64,000 nucleotides of DNA. It comes from an uncultured Verrucomicrobiales bacterium (lineage in GTDB: Bacteria; Verrucomicrobiota; Verrucomicrobiia; Verrucomicrobiales; Akkermansiaceae). Of the stretch, positions 33,024 to 42,077 are shown in pieces. Made by a program: the position numbers and the translations under genes. The notes under the pieces were generated by a model. The model was not told where the DNA came from. It ran no database searches and saw nothing but the letters and a program-made list of their open reading frames with translations. How positions within the stretch are numbered: position 1 is the stretch's first letter; the number at the start of each line of letters is the position of its first letter. Location: contig CALFTQ010000051.1 in assembly GCA_937916135.1 (NCBI GenBank), positions 11,621 to 75,620 on the forward strand, given 5' to 3'.

Positions 33024-33147
33024 ATGTTGTGCTCCCTCGCGGGTGCGCCGCAATAATACACGAATTCGCGGGTGAATGCAAGCCTTTTTTTGCTTTTTTT
33101 TGAAGATATTTTGGGAGTGGTTCGTAGTTTGTTGACAATCAGTGTTT

Positions 33148-34083
33148 CTACTCCCAGTTGGTCATTTCGTGAAAGAGGGAGATGCGGCGGGCGAGTTCGT
33201 GGAGCCCGAGGGAGAAGAGGGAGATGGTGCCGAATTTCTCGCACACGGCGGCGGCTACGACGGTGGCAATGGCTACGCCGCGCTTCATATCTTCCCAGGC
33301 GGGGTTGCCGCCGTTCAGGCATTTGGTGAGGTACCCGGCCAGGGCGCCCATGTAGGCATCGCCGGCGCCGGTGGGGTCCTGCGCGTGCTTGAGCGGCCAG
33401 GCTGGGCAGCGGAAGAGGCGGATTTCGCCCTCCGGGGTGCGGTGGAAGAGGGTGGAGCCGGCGCTGCCGTGTTTCACGATGGCGTAGCGCGGGCCGGCCG
33501 CCAGCAGTTTCTCGCCGGCTTCCAGGGAATCATCCGTCTGCGCCCAGAACTGCGCCTCCTCATCGTTCATGAGCATCAGGTCCACATTCTTGAGCAGCCG
33601 GGTGGCGTATTCCGGCTCGCGCTCCAGCCAGCTTTTCATGGAATCGGCCATGCGGAAGAGGGCGTGCGGGCATTGCTGCAGCATGCGGTTCTGCAGGCGC
33701 GGGGTCACATTCGTGGCCACGGCGATGCTGCATTCCTGCAGCTCCTGCGGCAGCTGCATCACCCAGTGTTCCTGCACGCCCTCGGTGCGGCTCACGGTGG
33801 TGCGCTTGTTCATGTCCGCCTCGTACTGACCGGTCCAGGCAAAGGTCTGGCCGGGTTCGTGCGCCACGTGCTGCATGCTCACCCCGCGCAGCTCCAGCGC
33901 CTTTTCCCAGGCCGCCGGGAAATCATCGCCCACCACGCCGACCATATCCACCTTATCAGTGACCAGCCGCGCCGCCAGCGCTGCATACGGCCCGGAGCCG
34001 CCCATGACTGAGTTGACCTGTCCCCCCGGGGTGATGAGGGTATCAATGGCAATCGTGCCGTAGATGAGTGCGCGTCCGTTCAT
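33148..34083 (-). CDS. PfkB-family sugar or nucleoside kinase
   Basis: The protein has 311 residues from the ATG at 34083 (MNGRALIYGTIAIDTLITPGG); a longer frame runs into AT-rich DNA and lacks sense. PfkB features: GGSGPYAALAARL near the N-terminus, and the signature DPTGAGDAYMGALAGYL whose Asp is the catalytic base. Substrate (ribose, fructose, adenosine or another sugar) cannot be told. It lies 19 nt downstream of the Abi_2-like gene, exactly where base composition changes from AT-rich to GC-rich, so the DNA upstream of the start codon may have been replaced. A TATTCT box directly abuts the ATG. Confidence 0.88.
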   Translation of the reverse strand: MNGRALIYGTIAIDTLITPGGQVNSVMGGSGPYAALAARLVTDKVDMVGVVGDDFPAAWEKALELRGVSMQHVAHEPGQTFAWTGQYEADMNKRTTVSRTEGVQEHWVMQLPQELQECSIAVATNVTPRLQNRMLQQCPHALFRMADSMKSWLEREPEYATRLLKNVDLMLMNDEEAQFWAQTDDSLEAGEKLLAAGPRYAIVKHGSAGSTLFHRTPEGEIRLFRCPAWPLKHAQDPTGAGDAYMGALAGYLTKCLNGGNPAWEDMKRGVAIATVVAAAVCEKFGTISLFSLGLHELARRISLFHEMTNWE

Positions 34084-34102
34084 AGAATAATGTGTACTAA
34101 AA

Positions 34103-35032
34103 TTATTTCCAAAGTGGGTGGCTTTGCCAGTTGTCCGGTAATCCCATCCAAGAGTGGTGAATGCAGGCAAAGCGAGGCTCGCTGAATAGATTGAAAAGCC
34201 TTGATTTCCATTGCGACTTTGCGGCTACTTTCTGGATAAGATAGTGGCAGATGGTTAGCATTCCACCGGTTTTTGACATGTTGAATGTCGTTGTTTTGTT
34301 CAAACCCGGAACCCACTGCTGAGAACGTGGGTCAAAAGTGCAGTACCAGTCTGTGTTCCTGGCAGGAATGGCGGCTTGCTTCACCCAGCCCCTGTTCCAG
34401 ACGCGGTTGTGGTGGGCGCAGGCATTTCGTACATCGTTCAATGCGCGAATCCAGGAAAGCAGGACCGAAGGTGTCGGGAGACCGAGCGAGCGAGAAACCT
34501 TTTTTTGGATTTTAGGTTCCACGCTATTGAAGAAGAAAACAGTGGCTCCGAAATCCATCAATTCACATGCGAGCCACAAGGGCAGGTGCTGGTCTGAATA
34601 GCGGATGAAAAAATCTCGAACGAGTAATAACGAGCTTTTATTGGCAGCCTCATTCAGCTTGTCCACCCACTTTTGCCATTTGAATTGTTGAACCTTATGA
34701 AAATTATTCAAATCCAGATACCCGAATGCGCCGTATGATTCGCAGAAGTAATGCACTAATTTGTTGCGTACTGCAATTTCGATGCGCTCGATGGCATCTA
34801 ACAGTAGCAACCTGAGTTGGCGGTCAAAACAGTATTGTGCCCATACGGTGTCAAAGTCTGAGCGAATCTGGCCTTGCGCATTTGTGCCCCAATAGGCTTG
34901 CAGCCGCTGATAACCGACATCTTCCAGGCATTGTTTGATAGCGTTGAAATCTCCCCGCATACCTCGTTTGAGAAGAAGGCGGGTCAAATCATCGTAGCTC
35001 AAAAATGGGTGGCTATACGGTTGCTTGGACAT
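34103..35032 (-). CDS. Abi_2 (AbiD/AbiF-like) HEPN protein, probable abortive infection
   Basis: This is a 309-residue protein, the usual size for Abi_2 (PF07751-type) proteins. Features: the N-terminal LSYDDLTRLLLKRGM, the RLQAYWG motif, DRQLRLLLLDAIERIEIAVRNKLVHYF, and, later, RNACAHHNRVWNR. The two R-x4-H motifs (R89-H94 and R202-H207) fit the HEPN RNase active site of this family, known to stop phage infection, probably by cutting RNA. The gene is clearly AT-rich, with an AT-rich promoter region, and stands alone (151-nt gap to the BRCT gene). No partner such as a NTase antitoxin is seen. Assignment as defence rests on family knowledge. Confidence 0.85.
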   Translation of the reverse strand: MSKQPYSHPFLSYDDLTRLLLKRGMRGDFNAIKQCLEDVGYQRLQAYWGTNAQGQIRSDFDTVWAQYCFDRQLRLLLLDAIERIEIAVRNKLVHYFCESYGAFGYLDLNNFHKVQQFKWQKWVDKLNEAANKSSLLLVRDFFIRYSDQHLPLWLACELMDFGATVFFFNSVEPKIQKKVSRSLGLPTPSVLLSWIRALNDVRNACAHHNRVWNRGWVKQAAIPARNTDWYCTFDPRSQQWVPGLNKTTTFNMSKTGGMLTICHYLIQKVAAKSQWKSRLFNLFSEPRFACIHHSWMGLPDNWQSHPLWK

Positions 35033-35183
35033 ATAAAAAATAAGGCACGCTTTGTTGCGCTTGCATCTTCCTCGAAAGAAAGAGCAGAGGCGTCAGCGTG
35101 CCATGACGCAGAATTTATACCATATGTGTGGCTCTCTGTCAAGTGGGACTCAACTGAAAAAATCTATTTCGTTTCGCGTTTTC

Positions 35184-36092
35184 TCAGATTTGATTAGCTT
35201 GGGCCTTTGACTCTTCTGATGCTTCAGTCGACTTCGATAAAAGAAGTGCTCGTTTGAGGGAATTGAGGGTGACGGCAGGTACATCGTATCTCTGTGCGTC
35301 TTTAGCCTTGCGAGATATTTTCTCTTTGTGGTTTTCTCCGATAACCAGGTAGTCAGCCCTGCTGACCGTAGTGCTGATGAGGCCTCCTGCTGACATGATA
35401 TCGGACTCGTACTTCGCTCGTTTCTTGTCAAGTTTACCGGTGATGATGAATCTCTTGCCCGGAATGAATAACGGTATGTCCATGCCTATGGCCTCGCCGT
35501 TTTCATTCACCATGCCCTCGTATACGAAATCCTCATCTGAGATTTTCTTAGGGCGGGGCTTTTTATCCCCCTTGGGTACACGCCCTTCTTTCAGATAGGT
35601 GATGTAGCTGCTTAACTGACTACACCCAAAATAGTCAGCCCTTTTGAAGACCCCGACAAGTCGATTGAAGATTTTGGCCAGTTGGTATGGTTGTTCAACC
35701 GGTGTGACCGTTTCCAGACACGATGAAACACTCAGGTCTGTTTCTTTGCGCCTTTTGCCGTCCATGAAATCAATATCCGGCCATTCTGGTAAGCGGGTGA
35801 GGGCCCGCATGAACGGAATGATGTCGATGGCTCTGGCCCGGCCGGAACTGAGAATTACCTCTGCGAAATCACCGAGCTTCCAGTCTGCAGGGTTCTCGCT
35901 TTGCGTGCGCTCTGTATGGAACTCCTGAATGCGTTTGACTACATTACCAGTTCGTACATATAGCCTCGAACTGCAGCCGGGGCAGGTCATGCGTTGAAAG
36001 ACGAATGTATCTGCCGGAAAGTTGTATTCGAAACCACAATGCTGACAGCTTGTAGGCAGTTGCTTATCGCAGGGGAGAGATTCCTGACTCAT
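35184..36092 (-). CDS. Zinc-ribbon plus BRCT protein co-directional with ligA
   Basis: This 302-residue protein begins with a zinc ribbon (C16-x2-C19 and C37-x2-C40). The middle is helical without recognised family (about 60-200: FAEVILSSGRARAIDIIPFMRALTRLPEWP...). A BRCT domain at about 213-290 (GKRFIITGKLDKKRAKYESDIMSAGG, RADYLVIGEN) follows and resembles the BRCT of the adjacent LigA. The start ATG is 6 nt after the ligA stop, so it is co-transcribed with ligA. BRCT domains bind DNA ends or phosphoproteins; a nick or repair role is an inference. The gene is AT-rich like the 3' half of ligA. Confidence 0.8.
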   Translation of the reverse strand: MSQESLPCDKQLPTSCQHCGFEYNFPADTFVFQRMTCPGCSSRLYVRTGNVVKRIQEFHTERTQSENPADWKLGDFAEVILSSGRARAIDIIPFMRALTRLPEWPDIDFMDGKRRKETDLSVSSCLETVTPVEQPYQLAKIFNRLVGVFKRADYFGCSQLSSYITYLKEGRVPKGDKKPRPKKISDEDFVYEGMVNENGEAIGMDIPLFIPGKRFIITGKLDKKRAKYESDIMSAGGLISTTVSRADYLVIGENHKEKISRKAKDAQRYDVPAVTLNSLKRALLLSKSTEASEESKAQANQI

Positions 36093-36098
36093 TATGCG

Positions 36099-39000
36099 TT
36101 AGCTTTCCAGTGTAAAGAGTTCTTCTGTTGTGCCGTCTGAAGGTTGTCCAGCTCCTTGCATCATCCGTTCTATGTCTGCCTCGCTGATGATAGGAATACC
36201 TAATTTTTCTGCTTTTGTTCGTTTGCTGCCACCACCAGTTCCAGCCAGCAAGTACGAAGTGCTGTTTGTAACTGAACTGGTAACCTTTCCTCCTGCGGCA
36301 ATGATGCGGCGAGAGAATGTCGGCCTGTCCATACTAAGACTTCCAGTCAGAACAAAGGTGAGACCGGACAGAGGTCCGCCTTCTGTATAAGAACCTTCCG
36401 GGTTGATATTGTGCAGACGCAACGTGCTGATGGCCTTTCTGCCAGCTTCCGAATCCAGGTAGTTAACCAGATTTTGAGTGGCGATGCTGCCAGCACTAAT
36501 ACTGAAGCTCAACGGAGGGTTGGAGAAAGCCCGGACGGTGTCGGCAGATGCGTCATTCTGTTTTGTGATGATGACGGTGTGAGATTTATCCGTGTCCTTG
36601 TCCTCTTTTCCTGTTATACTCTTGATGAATACTTTGTCTGTGCTGACTGTTTTGTAATTCTCGTTGGTTGTGATGTTAAGGCTGTATTCAGCCTTGCTGT
36701 TTTGCCTGTTTTTAATATCTTGATAAAGCTTAATAAACTTACTATTGCTCAAATGGATGGTACCGCGGCTGTCACTATATTCCGTAGCTTCATCACCATC
36801 TGGAGAATCTGCGTATGTCTTATTTTTGAGAATCCTGAACTTATAATTGGTGCGTACTTTTAACGGAATTGATAACTCTTTACTAGCGTCCAGAATATCT
36901 TGGTACATGACGACCTGCATAATGCGGAACCCAATATTGATGAGGCGACGCTGTTTCATGCACGAGTCATAGAAATCCGGTTTGTAAACGGCCAGGCAGA
37001 GCATAATCAGCTTATGTACTGCAGAATACCGATTGCTGTTAACTTGTAAATCAGAGCTGTTTTCTTTCCCTGCTCTATTCTGCAACTTTAGCTCTTTACG
37101 GACTTGCATCAATTTCTGGACGATGCCAGAGAAATTGATGCTCCTGTGATTGTCAAAGACTTCAGCTATGAGGTTTAGGTCTTTGTATGTCAGATGTGCC
37201 GTGTTGGCAGAAATCTTGTTTTTAATTTCGTTTGGTATATCCCAAAAATCGGCAATTACAGCGGCTGCCATGTTAAGCCAGCCGTAGCTTGACTTGTTTT
37301 TGGCTTTGTTTTTTGTGACTTCATCGAGGTATTTCGATAAATCCTGTTCTCCCTCGTGACCAGATAATTCTCTACAGAGTCGAGAGAGAGAAATAGTGAG
37401 AGTGTCTACTGCTGCGATGATACTTTGCTCGAACTTGATTTCATCATAAACAAAAGCAACTTGCTCTCTTGACAAAAGCATATTTTCTGGCTTTTCGTCT
37501 CTTATGGCAGTTGGACTAATATATTTGTATGATTCAACGAACTGATGAAGTTGAATCAGTTTTTTAGGGAGTGAAGAGGAAACCAAATCCTGCAAATCTT
37601 TAAACCACGAAGCAAATGCGCGGGCTGTTGTCGCACCGATGGTTGGTATGCCGAAAGCTGTAAGCCATCGGTCAAGTGGCAGCTCTCGTGTTTTGTTAAG
37701 CGCTTTAAGTGCCTTGGCTGCATTTTTCTCGCCGAAGCGGCGGGGCTCATCATCGGTGCCGAGGTTGAGGGCGCCGAGCTGCTCCACGGTGAGGGTGAAG
37801 AGGTCGAGCGGGGTGGAAATCAGGCCGCGGTTCACGAGGGCCTCGGCCACGGTGCCGCCGAGGTTTTCGATATCGAGTGCTTCGCGGCGGCAGAAGTAGG
37901 TGGTGCGCATGGCGGCCTGCGCGGGGCAGGTGAAGTTGGTGCATCGCCAGGCAACCTGGCCTTCCTCCTGCGCAATGGGGGCGCCGCAGCTGGGGCACAC
38001 GCCGCCCACGGCATCGTACAGGCTGTAGGGCACGGCATCGGCCGGGCGTTTGGCGGTGATGACATGCACCACGGCGGGGATGATTTCACCGCTCTTTTCC
38101 ATGAGCACCGTATCGCCGATGCGGATGTCCTTGCGGGCTATTTCGTCCTGGTTGTGCAGGGTGGCGCGGGAGACTGTGGTGCCGGAGAGCTGCACGGGCT
38201 CCAGCTCGGCCACGGGGGTGAGCACGCCGGTGCGCCCCACCTGGATGCTGATGCCGCGCAGCACGGTTTCCTTCTGCTCGGGCAGGTATTTGAAAGCGGC
38301 AGCCCAGCGGGGGGCTCGGGCGGTGCTGCCCAGGGAACCGCGCAGCCCGAAATCATCCAGCTTGATGACGGCGCCATCCGTGCCGTAGCCCAGGTCGCGG
38401 CGCAGCTCGTTCACCTGCTGCACGGCGGCGCGGGTGGACTCCAGCGTGTCGGCATAGATGACCGGCTGGTTGCGGGGGATTCCCATGCGATCGAGCAAGT
38501 CGGTGAAATCCTGCGTGCAGCGCAGGGCGGGGCCTTCATACACGCCGAGCCCATGTGCCAGGAAGCGCAGCGGGCGGCGGGCCACCTCGGCGGCATCCAG
38601 CAGCTTGATGGTGCCTGCGGTGGCATTGCGCGGGTTGGCAAAGGCGGGCAGGCCATCGGCATCTCGCTCGGCATTCAGGGCATCAAAATCGGCAGAAGGC
38701 ATGTAGATTTCGCCGCGCACCTCCAGCAGCTCCGGCGCCCCGGCAGGCAGGGTGAAGGGCACGCTCTTGATTGTGCGCACATTGGCGGTGATGTCATCCC
38801 CCGTGCGGCCATCGCCTCGGGTGGCGGCATAAGCCAGTTTGCCGCTGCGGTAGAGCAGGGTCACGGCGCAGCCGTCAATCTTGGGCTCGATGGTGACGCG
38901 GGGGGAAACGATGCCCACGCTGCCGGCCAGGCGGTTGTAGAACTCCACCAGCTCGGCATCCGTCTCCCCCTGGTCGGGCTTGTGCTCGAAAATATCATCG

Positions 39001-39287
39001 ATGCTCTGCATGGGGGCTGGGTGGGTCACCTTGCGGAACCCCTCGCTCAGGTCATTGCCCACGCGCTGGGTGGGGGAATCCGGGGTGATGAACTCCGGGT
39101 GTTCGCGCTCCAGCTCCTCTATTTCGCGGTAGAGTTTATCGTACTCCGCATCAGAGATTTCCGGCTGAGCCTGGGCGTAGTAGAGCTCGTTGTTGTGGCG
39201 CACGATGTTGCAGAGCTCGGCATAGCGTTCCTGCGGGCTCTGCTGCCGGGCGGCGGCGAATTCGAAGAGGTCCATATCCATAACCAT
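36099..39287 (-). CDS. ligA: NAD-dependent DNA ligase LigA with large HhH insertion
   Basis: This 1062-residue ligase (usual length about 670-700) seals nicks using NAD. The N-terminal domain has HPAPMQSIDDIF and the adenylation lysine K136 in EPKIDG. The OB fold and a four-Cys zinc finger (about 431-455) come next, then HhH units ending in AFGIPTIGATTARAFASWF. Around residue 573 the sequence leaves the family for about 350 residues, returning at about 925 (SISAGSIATQNLVNYLDSEAG). A BRCT domain follows at about 975-1045 (GGPLSGLTFVLTGSLSMDRP). The insertion has no recognised domain and no intein end motifs. The gene is GC-rich to about 37730 and AT-rich from there to its stop. All catalytic parts are kept, so it is probably active. 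Confidence 0.93.
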   Translation of the reverse strand: MVMDMDLFEFAAARQQSPQERYAELCNIVRHNNELYYAQAQPEISDAEYDKLYREIEELEREHPEFITPDSPTQRVGNDLSEGFRKVTHPAPMQSIDDIFEHKPDQGETDAELVEFYNRLAGSVGIVSPRVTIEPKIDGCAVTLLYRSGKLAYAATRGDGRTGDDITANVRTIKSVPFTLPAGAPELLEVRGEIYMPSADFDALNAERDADGLPAFANPRNATAGTIKLLDAAEVARRPLRFLAHGLGVYEGPALRCTQDFTDLLDRMGIPRNQPVIYADTLESTRAAVQQVNELRRDLGYGTDGAVIKLDDFGLRGSLGSTARAPRWAAAFKYLPEQKETVLRGISIQVGRTGVLTPVAELEPVQLSGTTVSRATLHNQDEIARKDIRIGDTVLMEKSGEIIPAVVHVITAKRPADAVPYSLYDAVGGVCPSCGAPIAQEEGQVAWRCTNFTCPAQAAMRTTYFCRREALDIENLGGTVAEALVNRGLISTPLDLFTLTVEQLGALNLGTDDEPRRFGEKNAAKALKALNKTRELPLDRWLTAFGIPTIGATTARAFASWFKDLQDLVSSSLPKKLIQLHQFVESYKYISPTAIRDEKPENMLLSREQVAFVYDEIKFEQSIIAAVDTLTISLSRLCRELSGHEGEQDLSKYLDEVTKNKAKNKSSYGWLNMAAAVIADFWDIPNEIKNKISANTAHLTYKDLNLIAEVFDNHRSINFSGIVQKLMQVRKELKLQNRAGKENSSDLQVNSNRYSAVHKLIMLCLAVYKPDFYDSCMKQRRLINIGFRIMQVVMYQDILDASKELSIPLKVRTNYKFRILKNKTYADSPDGDEATEYSDSRGTIHLSNSKFIKLYQDIKNRQNSKAEYSLNITTNENYKTVSTDKVFIKSITGKEDKDTDKSHTVIITKQNDASADTVRAFSNPPLSFSISAGSIATQNLVNYLDSEAGRKAISTLRLHNINPEGSYTEGGPLSGLTFVLTGSLSMDRPTFSRRIIAAGGKVTSSVTNSTSYLLAGTGGGSKRTKAEKLGIPIISEADIERMMQGAGQPSDGTTEELFTLES

Positions 39288-39295
39288 TGCGCAGC

Positions 39296-39325
39296 ATCAT
39301 ATCACACGCGCGCCCGCATGGTCAA
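39296..39325 (-). promoter_or_regulatory. Promoter of ligA, leaderless type
   Basis: Minus strand: TTGACC (39320-39325), 18-bp spacer, TATGAT (39296-39301), then 8 nt to the ATG at 39287. It overlaps the stop of the preceding gene, so ligA can be transcribed independently. Confidence 0.65.
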
Positions 39326-40755
39326 TGCTGCGCTTCGTCTGCGTGGTGCTTAAATGTGGCGGGACTGGGGGCTGGTTTGCTTTGCGTCACGTTTTCCTGC
39401 GTTTCAGGCACCGGGGGCTCATAGGCCTGCACCTTGTAGCAACGGCGCAGCAGAAGGCGGCGCTGCAATCGCACGTCCGATGGTTTGAACCATACCTCGA
39501 AGGCGACGCCGAAATACTGGTGCTGAGGCCCGATGCGAATGGCGAAGAGCGGTGTGTTTTCCGGGAAAATATTGGAAATATCCCCCTGGGTGGAGCTTCG
39601 AATCCAGTTCGGCATGGAGCCAGGGATATCGTGGCGGAAAAGTTCTCCGGGGTTGGAAGAGTAGCGAGCCGGGCAGTTGAGCAGACGCAGCGTTTCCCCC
39701 GTGCTCAGATCCTTGATGTATACGAGGATGACGCCGGGTTCTCCGGGATTGGCGTACAGCTCAGCTTGATAAGCGCCTTCCTGAGCGAGAGGCTCACTAA
39801 GGCGGAGTTCCGGGGTTTTGCCCGGGTAGGAGTGGCGGCCATTAAGCATGCGTTGCACGGTTTCCTGAGCAGGAGAATCGAGCAGGGGCTGCATGCGGGC
39901 ATCCGTGGCGGCGATGGCTGCATTGATGGCACTGAAGGCTGTTTCCCGGTGGGCGCTGCCGCGCCAGGCTAACAGTAAGAAGTGGTTGCGTCCCAGGTCG
40001 ACGGCAATATCCGGAATCTGCGGGTTGTTCCTGTCAATTTCCGGGAAACTGCCCCCGGGCTGCACAACAGCGTACCCCTGCGGTAAGGGATCTCCCTCAA
40101 TGAGCTGGCGGAAGCATACATGCACCAGCCCCGGTGCGCCGGAAGAAGTGGGCGGCACCATCACCAGGTGGCCGGGTTTGGAATAGAACGTGTCATCGCC
40201 ATCCTGCCCGCTCCAGCGGGGAGATGTTTCAATATAGCTTTTGAACAGAGCAGCGTGTTCTTTTTCCAGAAGCTGGAGATTGGGTGCAAGTGCCAGTTTG
40301 TCTGTATTCTGCCCCTCGGGGTCAATGGGAATGACCAGGGAGGCCGGGCCGTTCAGCTGGTCTCTCGGGGTGTACAGCGTATCAGAATCCTGAATGGGTT
40401 GATTATCTCCTCCTGTGTTCGGGGGCGGCACGTCTGCCGCTATGGCGAGCAGAATATACAGGACAAGCCCTGCGCACCATATAGATAGCCATTTGAAAAA
40501 CTGGGTGAAGGCGCGGGTGTTGCTCAACCTGAGCATGTGGGTTGCTGCGGAAAGGAGCATCAGCAGCGTGGATAATCCCATTGCTCCCAATAATGCGATA
40601 CCGCAATAGCGGTGAATGGCTTTTGCCGTGCCGGGCGGACAGAGTTCGGGAAAAAGAATCGGGAAGCAGCAGACAAGTGATACCAGAACCCCCAGAATAT
40701 GAAAACGAGTGGGGTAGAGGACAAAGCCCCAGATGGGAGAAGGCCTGCGTTTCAT
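39322..40755 (-). CDS. Membrane protein of unknown function upstream of ligA
   Basis: This 477-residue protein has three transmembrane helices in the first 105 residues (ILGVLVSLVCCFPILF, GIALLGAMGLSTLLMLLS, WLSIWCAGLVLYILLAI). A soluble domain of about 360 residues follows, with mixed strands and helices (HFLLLAWRGSAHRETAFSAINAAI; PGVILVYIKDLSTGETLRLLNCP), then a Pro/Thr tail. It is not a family I know. Its start overlaps the stop of the next upstream gene (ATGA at 40752-40755), so the two are coupled. The nearest downstream gene, ligA, has its own promoter. Confidence 0.68.
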   Translation of the reverse strand: MKRRPSPIWGFVLYPTRFHILGVLVSLVCCFPILFPELCPPGTAKAIHRYCGIALLGAMGLSTLLMLLSAATHMLRLSNTRAFTQFFKWLSIWCAGLVLYILLAIAADVPPPNTGGDNQPIQDSDTLYTPRDQLNGPASLVIPIDPEGQNTDKLALAPNLQLLEKEHAALFKSYIETSPRWSGQDGDDTFYSKPGHLVMVPPTSSGAPGLVHVCFRQLIEGDPLPQGYAVVQPGGSFPEIDRNNPQIPDIAVDLGRNHFLLLAWRGSAHRETAFSAINAAIAATDARMQPLLDSPAQETVQRMLNGRHSYPGKTPELRLSEPLAQEGAYQAELYANPGEPGVILVYIKDLSTGETLRLLNCPARYSSNPGELFRHDIPGSMPNWIRSSTQGDISNIFPENTPLFAIRIGPQHQYFGVAFEVWFKPSDVRLQRRLLLRRCYKVQAYEPPVPETQENVTQSKPAPSPATFKHHADEAQH

Positions 40756-42029
40756 TTCTGTTGCTGCGCGGGGTTCAGCAGATCTTCATGCTCCATGAGG
40801 AAGCGGAGAAGGACTACATGCGGAGCGGCTTCCCGCAGCTCTTCGTAGCGGGTACGGAAGGCAGGGCGAAGCTCCGGGCGAAGAATCACCTGGTCTCCTT
40901 CTGCGATACCTTCCAGCATATCCGCGTGGCGGGGCATCCCGTGCTTTCTCAGCACGGCTCCTGTAGCGGTCAACTGCGAGCCATTAATGTAATCCATATG
41001 TCCGCGGCGAATGGCTGCGTCAACCCTCAGGGCTTCGCGAATATCTGCCAGCTCCGGGGAGGGAAGCTGCGAAAAAGCTGCTTCCCACGGCAGGGGCAGG
41101 CCTTTGAGCTTCATTTGCAGCGCCAGGGCTGTGTGCACGATTTCCGGGTCGAAGGCAGCGGCATACTGCTGCAGCTCGGGCATGGCACCCATTCCTTCAC
41201 GCCTGGTGAGCATTGCCAGGATTTTTGACATTGGTGCAGAAGCCGCGCATTCAATCATGTCGTCCTTGCTGCCGGGGAGCAGGGTGCCCAGCTTGTGCAG
41301 CGCTTTGCGCAGAAGGGCTGGGTTCACATTCCAGCTCATGCTGTGCAGGGTTTCCAGCAGATGAGCGGGAATTTCCTCCAGAAAGTGTTCGCCGTGTTCC
41401 CAAAGAGTCAGCGAGTTGATGAATTCCTCAGCGGCATGCGGGCTGGCCAGATGCATGAAGGTCAGACAATCGGAAAGGGCACCGGCAGGAATGCGCGAGA
41501 CGGACGTGGCTCCCAGGTAATTCTGCACGAGACGCAGGGCGCGTTCCAGGGCAGGGGTGCAGTATCGGCGGGTCAGGTACTGGTGGCTGCCAGCGGATTT
41601 GGAGAGCAGGGCCTGATTGTTGCGCAGACGCATGTACCGCAGCAGGGCTCCTTCCTCATGAGGAATGCGCAGAGCCAGTTCCCGAGGCAAGAGGTTTTCG
41701 GCGCAAAGGCGCTGGTAGAACTCCGGCATGCCTGCCAGATAGAACACGGCGTTGCAACCGAGCTTGTTTTCATGGAGAGGGTCACAATCCTGCTTCAGCA
41801 TGTTGAGGAGCAGGGGCTCCATGAGCTGCACACGGGCAGCAGAGGGCATGCTGTATGCCGCGCGGGCGGCTGAAATGAGCAGCGTGTCTCCTTGTGAATC
41901 CTCTTCCGGCAGGAAGAGAGAACTCAGCAGAGAGGGGAGAATTTCCACGGGTGCCGGGGAAACAGCCTCCTGCGCCGCTGCTATACCGGCAGCGCAGAGG
42001 GCGAGCAGTGCTGTTTGGCAAATTCTCAT
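40752..42029 (-). CDS. Exported protein of unknown function, helical repeats
   Basis: This 425-residue protein has a signal peptide (MRICQTALLALCAAGIAAAQ). It is helical throughout with degenerate ankyrin-like units near the N-terminus (TLLISAARAAYS ... NKLGCNAVFYLAGMPEFYQRL) and leucine-rich helices in the middle. No catalytic motif. It is coupled by ATGA to the membrane protein gene, and follows an ankyrin lipoprotein gene (48-nt gap). The three together look like an envelope protein unit of unknown job. Confidence 0.68.
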   Translation of the reverse strand: MRICQTALLALCAAGIAAAQEAVSPAPVEILPSLLSSLFLPEEDSQGDTLLISAARAAYSMPSAARVQLMEPLLLNMLKQDCDPLHENKLGCNAVFYLAGMPEFYQRLCAENLLPRELALRIPHEEGALLRYMRLRNNQALLSKSAGSHQYLTRRYCTPALERALRLVQNYLGATSVSRIPAGALSDCLTFMHLASPHAAEEFINSLTLWEHGEHFLEEIPAHLLETLHSMSWNVNPALLRKALHKLGTLLPGSKDDMIECAASAPMSKILAMLTRREGMGAMPELQQYAAAFDPEIVHTALALQMKLKGLPLPWEAAFSQLPSPELADIREALRVDAAIRRGHMDYINGSQLTATGAVLRKHGMPRHADMLEGIAEGDQVILRPELRPAFRTRYEELREAAPHVVLLRFLMEHEDLLNPAQQQK

Positions 42030-42077
42030 TACTTAGCCTGAATTTAAAGGAAATCAGCCCGTCTGTCAATCTGTAAA

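Noticed and set aside
36505..37575. An intein inside LigA
   Set aside because: No Cys/Ser/Thr-led start block and no HN-C/S/T end block are found at the insertion edges, and no homing endonuclease motif is visible. The protein reads as a permanent insertion.
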